Source: Antitrichia curtipendula (taxonomy: Eukaryota; Streptophyta; Bryopsida; Hypnales; Leucodontaceae). Taken from it: a stretch of 64,000 nucleotides of DNA. Shown piece by piece: positions 58,190 to 64,000 of the stretch (positions are counted from its first letter, which is position 1; every line of letters starts with the position of its first letter). The notes beneath the pieces are model-generated. The model saw nothing but the letters and a program-made list of their open reading frames with translations, did not search any database and was not told the origin of the DNA. The position numbers were made by a program, and so were the translations under genes. The stretch covers positions 11,904,001 through 11,968,000 of the forward strand of contig OX579637.1 in assembly GCA_951230915.1 (NCBI GenBank), read 5' to 3'.

Positions 58190-58581
58190 AAGTCTTCCAT
58201 ACACTCCACTAAAGTGAGCATCAGAGAGTGTGGAAGTCACAATAAAGATCACATTGTGAAGGAAATGCGCGACCATATAGTGCAATATTAGCCACGCTCA
58301 CTTGATGAGGACATATGTATCCTCAACCATAAGCCTCTTTACCTTGATTACAACAACAAGTTGTCTACATTATAGTGTCTAATGCGTTACTTGCTACAGT
58401 TCAACAACAAAGTCTTTCTATTCAACCTTCATTCTGTGCAACAGAAAATGGTGAAGGGCAAGGTTAGTGAACTACCCGAACAGCAGATGTTCTACTTTGA
58501 AGATATTCCGGAGACCTAGGTGAGGATCGATGTCTTTGAGATTTTACCCCAAAATGGCGCATATATTTTTAGCCTCTGACT
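58190..58581 (+). pseudogene. Unidentified protein fragment with three in-frame TAG
   Basis: One frame reads REGGSH-like sequence SIRECGSHNKDHIVKEMRDH, then PRSLDEDICILNHKPLYLDY, FNNKVFLFNLHSVQQKM and ELPEQQMFYFEDIPET to TGA. TAG at 58,289, 58,373 and 58,517 are the only interruptions and no frameshift is needed. Composition is that of a globular protein. No family recognised. Confidence 0.45.
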
Positions 58582-61500
58582 CCAATATGTAGCAAATTGA
58601 ACATGCATGAAGGAGCTTTGTATAATGGCATAGAAAACATATGAAGTTCACTACTTGAAGCAGTCTTGCCGCACTTGAGTATAGGCAAGGCGTAGATCAG
58701 TGTACAAAACATGCTAAACTAAAGAAGACATGTTTGTAAGTGCTTAGAGGTAGCACATTGCTTTCTTTTGTGAAAATGCATAATTTTCATATCAGCATTG
58801 CTCTGAACCAGCCTATTGGTTCACATTTTATAAAATGGAAAATATAAACAATGTTTGTGAAATTCAAAGTCCAGAATTGTAAGTACTTTATTTTAAATCA
58901 TAACTATGAATTAGGATTTTTTTTGTTAGACAGTAATAGGAGCCTTAGGAGTGTAGGGTGAAAATCTTTAAAAAGCAATTAGGAGAAAACAAAGGAAAAA
59001 TGCTAGAAAAAAATAAGGATTTAAAACTAAAAAAATTCTAAGCAAGACTTGGTAAGTAACCAAATTAATCAACTAGTAAAATATTTGGAAAAAGGAAAAC
59101 AAAATCCTGCAAATGAAAAATTATATTAAAGAAACCAAAAAGAAAATATCAAGTATAAAAAATACAAAAATGAAGACCACAAAAGTGAAGCTAAAAGTAA
59201 AATGAAAACCACAAAAAATAATAAACATGAAAAAACACAAAGCAAGTTAATAAACTTAAAACTATTACTACTAGAACATTATAAAATTGAAGGAACCACT
59301 AAAATAAAGTATGAATAGTAATTTAGAAAGATTTTCATTAAATTAGCGCAATTTACGCCAAATTAGTGCAATTTTTACTAATTTGGCACAATTTACATTA
59401 AATTAGCGTTTCTACAAAAAAATAGTGATGGATGAACAAAATTAAGGAAAAGAATCTGTTAGGAGGGAAAAAGCATGCTACGGCCTACCACTTTTGATGT
59501 CATAGTGTCAAATTTGAAGAACTAATTTGTTTTTAGTATATATAAATGAGGAGAATTACATGCATAAATTTGGTGTAATGATTGACATTACAAATGTATT
59601 CTAGAGTCCAAGCGCATTTTTCAGTTTGTATTCAATATCCAATTTTATTCACTAATATACATATTTTAGTTTTTATTTTATTTCTTTACTTTGAATATAA
59701 CTTTTAATATTTTAATTGGTTGAAGAAAGAAATGAGCAAGATTTTACAAGTGCGCCTAATTTTCCTATTGTTAAATTCCTTCTATAAGATATATTGTGGA
59801 ATTAAACAATAAAATGAGTTAAGCAATATAATAAACAGAAACAAATAAAATTCCTAAAAAACTACCTTCAAGACAAATGAAACAATATGAAAATTTGGCC
59901 CACTTGTAGAATCTTATCAGCTTTCTTCACCAAAAATCCAAAATATTAAAAACTTTATTTATATTTTTTTATTGAATAAGCCAAAGTAGGTAGGCAGTAG
60001 TATACTTTTACCCAGGAGGTGGATATTAGCAAAATTAGGGTTGCAAATTCACTCTCTCTCTCTCTCTTCCCTTGAAAACTTTTGGATGTATGTTTTCTTT
60101 TGAAGAATGTTAGGGATGTTGGACATTTTTGAACATGAATTGGAAGAAACTAAAAAAAGGAACCATGTAGTACAATTTGTAGAAGTAGGTCTACTTGTTG
60201 GTAAAAAATGAGTGAAGAAAAATGAGTTTATTTAGGTCAGATGAGAAATTGAACTGGAGAATGGAAGAAAATTAGGGTTTTTTTGAAATTGGAAGGGAAC
60301 CACCAACTTTGACAGGGGATTGCAAAAGTTTGGCAAAGTGGATGGAGATGAAACTTAGAATGTGGTGTGTCTTGAAGTCAAGTTTTCAAAAACCTATGGT
60401 TTGACAAATTTGGACAAAGGACAAAGAAATGGCGGACGTTTTAGTGGAGAGAGGTCAATTGCCGCCTTCAAATGAAACCGCCAAATTTGGCAAGCAATTG
60501 CGGAAGATGGGCAAGATGAATGGAACTGAAATTTGGAGAGGTGGTGCGCCTTGCAGTCAGCTTTTTTTAGAGACTAGTTTTGTTCCAATTGGAATAAAGA
60601 CGAGGCAATGGTAGCCCATTTTGTGAAGAAAGGTCAATTGCCCTTAGCAATGATTGGTTGCCCTATTCTTAGTTCTTTGTTCTTGTTGGATGACATTGAT
60701 TTTTAAATGTAATGCTTATTACAATGTATGGTTGTTTTTACATGTTTGAGTAAGTGATTCACTATGGTTGCATGGAATCTTCTTGAGGAAATGGGTTATA
60801 GAATTGTAAAACCTTAAAATGAGTACAATTGGGACTATGCATGTGAAATTAGGTGTTTTGGTGAGTCATGGTCTGCTGGAATTGTGGATGAGGTAAAAAC
60901 TTCACCCATTTAGAGGTTTTAAGTGCAAGTTTTAGTGAGATTTTGGCATATGATTAGCCCTAATCCATTGTAGTCCATGATTGGGTGATGTTGAAGTTAA
61001 GGTGCTCAATTTGATAATTTTAGGTGTATTGACTTTAGTTCATTGAGGGCTTGTTGAGTAAATTTTGAGTATTGTAATAGGGAGTCCATTGTTTGGAAGG
61101 CAATCTAGGTCTAAAGTTCCATATACTATCCACCGGCCAACTCTTGGGTGTCAAAACTCTTGGATGTCAAAACTAGCATCCTAATGTTATGTTTGATGTC
61201 CAATAAATTTGACGTCCAATTTTTAGATGTAAAAAAAAACACGGGTTTCTTCTAGTGTATATAATTTAAATAATTAGCTGAAAATAAAAACGTTGCTATG
61301 AAACGAGTACATAATGACTTTGGTGTTATGAATGTGCACCAACCATCTAGTCCATCGACTTTGTTCTCATTGTGTCACCACTCAAAAATGATTCATAAGG
61401 TCGTCGTCTACATTCTCGACGGCTAAATTGCAAATTTGTAATGACTACAAGTAGTACCCACCTGTGACTCATCGGCAATTGGCGCACCACTCCGCCGCAA

Positions 61501-63389
61501 CTTCACGGTGACTGTGACCTTGACCTTGCTATTGCAATCCATGTCAAATTTTTGAGGGGTCCAATGCAACTGGTAAACGACTGCCTTATGACTGGCTACA
61601 TGGCCATCTATGTCAATTTATCAAAGGTCCGACGTAATTTTTTTGCAACTGCTAGATGACTAGACACATGGTTGTCCATATTGTATGGTCGGCCGAAGCA
61701 CTTTTTACCTCAAACTTTATCATTTATCTTCCATCTAGTATATAAATATGATAATGATAGTTTTCTTCATTATTTCAAAAAACGTACATTTTAGGCCAAA
61801 ACATTTGACTTTTTGATGAATGTACTTGTCGCAATCATACTCTAGTCACATTTTGCAAAAATGACTTTTGGCAGTTGCAAAACTATCATTTTTCGCAATC
61901 ACAGTTATCCCCAGTTTCTTATAGTGATTCAAGTAAAACACACAGATGGGTCAAAAAATAGGAAACCAAAGATTTACAGAAGTATAAATGTGACTTATGA
62001 ACTCTAAACCTTATAAACCTTATGAAGAACATCAGACATTAAATTGGAAGGTGAAGTCACAGAGACTTATAGCATCATAAACTAAAATGAAGTATTCACA
62101 AATGAAACAATAGAACATCAAAGTAAAAGAACCAATGGAACACAAAACTCAAAGGCCAACAAGTCAAACAAATCATCAAAACTTATATAAACGTTGCAAA
62201 ATCCTCATGTGCAAGTAGTTGTAAACTTAAGTGGACATTGTACATACAGTGTAAAACTCAAAACCAAACCCTTAGTAGCTCCACCAAAGTAAGCCATCCA
62301 CAAATTGCCCTCACGTATACTCCATATACTGCTGCCATCCAGAATAATCCTCATCGCCACCAACAACACCCAAGTTGCAACTTTGTCCAAGAAGACACCA
62401 CCTCTTAAAAACTTCCACTACCAACAAACTTTTCAATTCCAAATACTTACAAAGACAAGAAAACAAAACAATCAATATGCACAACAATATGTACTTAAGC
62501 AAACCTCCAATGCATAAGCCAGAAGTGCACACTCACAAATACAACAAAATACACATGGAGACAATAAGAAACTTGGAAAAAGACAAAATTGGTAGCAAAA
62601 GAATTGGCACAGGACGCGTTTGAAAAGGATGGCAACAGCTATAGGGTCACACACATCATTGAAGCATTATTTTTAAAATGTTGCATCTTTTTAATCCAAA
62701 TTAGAAGTTTTTTTGGTACAACAATGTCCTATTTTTAATCCTTGTAGTACAATGCAATCCCCTTGGACATTTTTGAAGTGAGAACTTGAATTTTCACAAA
62801 GCTTTGATCTTCATTACTTTTAAAATTTGCTAAAAAATGTAGGATACATTGGAAGAGTATCAAAGTATCTAAAATTTGTATTTCATCCCTTTAAGAGTTA
62901 ATGAAATTTGTACAAGATTTCAATAATTTTTAATTAAGAGTTGGTATTAAAATAGATTTTTTTGTAGGAAATTTCAACTTCTAAACATGTTCCATTATTT
63001 TGTTCAATTGAAAATGTTCTTAAATCTATATGTTGACTATCTTTAACAAATTTTCTTCCCATAGAGCATCAAAAGAAAGTCACTTAGTGTATCACCCAAA
63101 ATCATGTGCGTCCTAATTTTGGACCCACTATTGACTTTAAAATATTTGAATTCATAGTTTAAAAACTAAGAATTAAACAAATTAGGAATTTTGGAAGTTT
63201 ATGATATGAATTCTTTATATTAATGTTTATGTGGGGTATACACTTCTTCTTTTTTTGATTAAAAAGATAAACTATACACTTTAAAGAAATTTATGCCATC
63301 ATATATATTTAATGAAAGAGCGTTTTAAAAATAAAAAATAAAGTTAATTTTAAAAATCATGTGTATTTAAATTAACTTCTCTTTAGTAT
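58582..63389. other. AT-rich non-coding DNA
   Basis: No convincing gene. Contains a cluster of short repeats AAATTAGCGCAATTTA/AAATTAGTGCAATTTT at 59,338-59,408, a (CT)n microsatellite at about 60,050-60,068, and a small duplication CTCTTGG(G/A)TGTCAAAA at 61,141-61,173. Short open frames at 60,429-60,614 and 62.2-62.65 kb lack domains. Confidence 0.55.
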
Positions 63390-64000
63390 TCATGTATAGG
63401 TCATAGTTGTTCCATTATCCTTTTATGTTTGAAGGAGATCCAAAAATAATGCACCCGAAATCTATTGTAGTTTAAAGGATTGAAACCAAAAAAAAGTCAT
63501 GAAATACATAATAAGGTACAAGAAAAAAAATATAGAAGATATAAATAATAAGAGGATTCAAAATTCACGAGCACACAAATTGGGTGTCATTTTCTTTTTA
63601 TGTTTAAATGCAATCCGAAAATCAATGTATTCTAAACTCATTGTAGTTTAAAGAACTGAAACATAAAAAAGTCATAAACTAAACATTGAGGTAAAGGCAA
63701 GAAGATTCAAAATTTATGAACACACAATATTAGTGCCATTTTTTGTCACGTTCCAAGAAAATAAAAATAGACAATGCACCCTAAACTTGTTGTAGTTTAT
63801 TGGACTAAAATATAAAAAGTTAGAAAATAAACATGATGAAGTACAAGCAAAAAAAATGTAGAATTTCTATATAATAAGAGGATTCAAAATTCATAAGCAC
63901 ACAAAACTAGTGCCATTATTTATCATATTCCAAGGAAATTAAAAAAAACAATGCACCACAAATCCATTGTAGTTTAAAGGACTGAAATCATAGAAGTCAT
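63390..64000. repeat. Diverged tandem repeat, ~150-177-bp units, runs off the right edge
   Basis: Landmark ATTGTAGTTTAAAGGA(C/T)TGAAA and variants recurs near 63,465, 63,637, 63,788 and 63,967. AGAGGATTCAAAATTCA..GAGCACACAA and GTGCCATTTT follow in each unit. Units differ by many substitutions. Unrelated in sequence to the 177-bp satellite at 3.4-9.7 kb. Confidence 0.75.

Noticed and set aside
20083..58519. A firm claim that UAG encodes Gln in this organism
   Set aside because: Gene B, the 57-kb remnant and gene A also carry TAA, TGA and frameshifts, so decay after CHG methylation explains the pattern at least as well; kept as a finding to test.
60429..60614. 61-codon protein starting MADVLVERGQL
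   Set aside because: The surrounding sequence repeats the same phrases in non-coding form and no domain or splice context is visible.
1..64000. Integrated giant-virus segment
   Set aside because: A ParB-like domain with a methyltransferase-like tail is suggestive, but the introns, plant-type HAD domain and DUF7869 genes fit plant mobile elements better and no viral core gene is present.

Overview
The window looks like transposon-dense nuclear DNA of a streptophyte (green alga of the charophyte type, or a non-seed plant). The evidence is GT..AG introns, TTTAGGG/CCCTAAA telomere-like tracts, a Ty3/gypsy element primed by initiator-Met tRNA, a tRNA-type SINE, and FCP1-like domains with the plant-style DLNG motif. 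Chara is a guess from general character only; no species marker was read. I see no conserved housekeeping gene.

Layout: 0-1.5 kb holds a left-truncated DUF7869-type gene (minus) with a palindrome array in its leader. At 3.44-9.74 kb is a 177-bp satellite. At 12-19 kb is a TCCGGA-rich block with three gag-like gene copies, one probably nested in another. At 19.5-26.4 kb is a minus-strand multi-exon gene (copy B: unknown N-domain, ParB-like domain, degenerate DNA-methyltransferase-like domain, coiled coil, FCP1-like HAD domain) with a palindrome array upstream. The 26.9-33.3 kb stretch has local repeats, telomere-like tracts and AT-rich DNA. At 33.3-36.9 kb a second palindrome array precedes an almost intact DUF7869 gene (plus). 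At 39.8-53.1 kb is copy A of the ParB/MTase/HAD gene (plus), split by a 7.1-kb Ty3/gypsy element (40,926-48,014, target duplication ATGGG). At 53.9-58.6 kb are decayed coding remnants, including a possible Ulp1-type protease and a third FCP1-like HAD. The rest is AT-rich with a tandem repeat at the right edge.

The main result is a recurring gene set. Two ParB/MTase/HAD genes face each other and share exon order and at least three intron positions with the same phases. Each has its own palindrome family in its introns: family A (CATCGGGAGATCTCCCGATG) in copy A, family B (TTTAGCGC...GCGCTAAA) in copy B. The two DUF7869 genes show the same pairing (A at the left edge, B at 33 kb). This suggests two related large mobile elements, each a divergent pair of a DUF7869 protein (RNase H-like, transposase-like) and a ParB/MTase/HAD protein, with subfamily-specific palindromic arrays in their leader introns; element B would lie inside element A. 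The second pattern is that in-frame stops in these genes are overwhelmingly TAG, several at positions where Gln is expected. That means either methylation-driven CAG-to-TAG decay or UAG read as sense.
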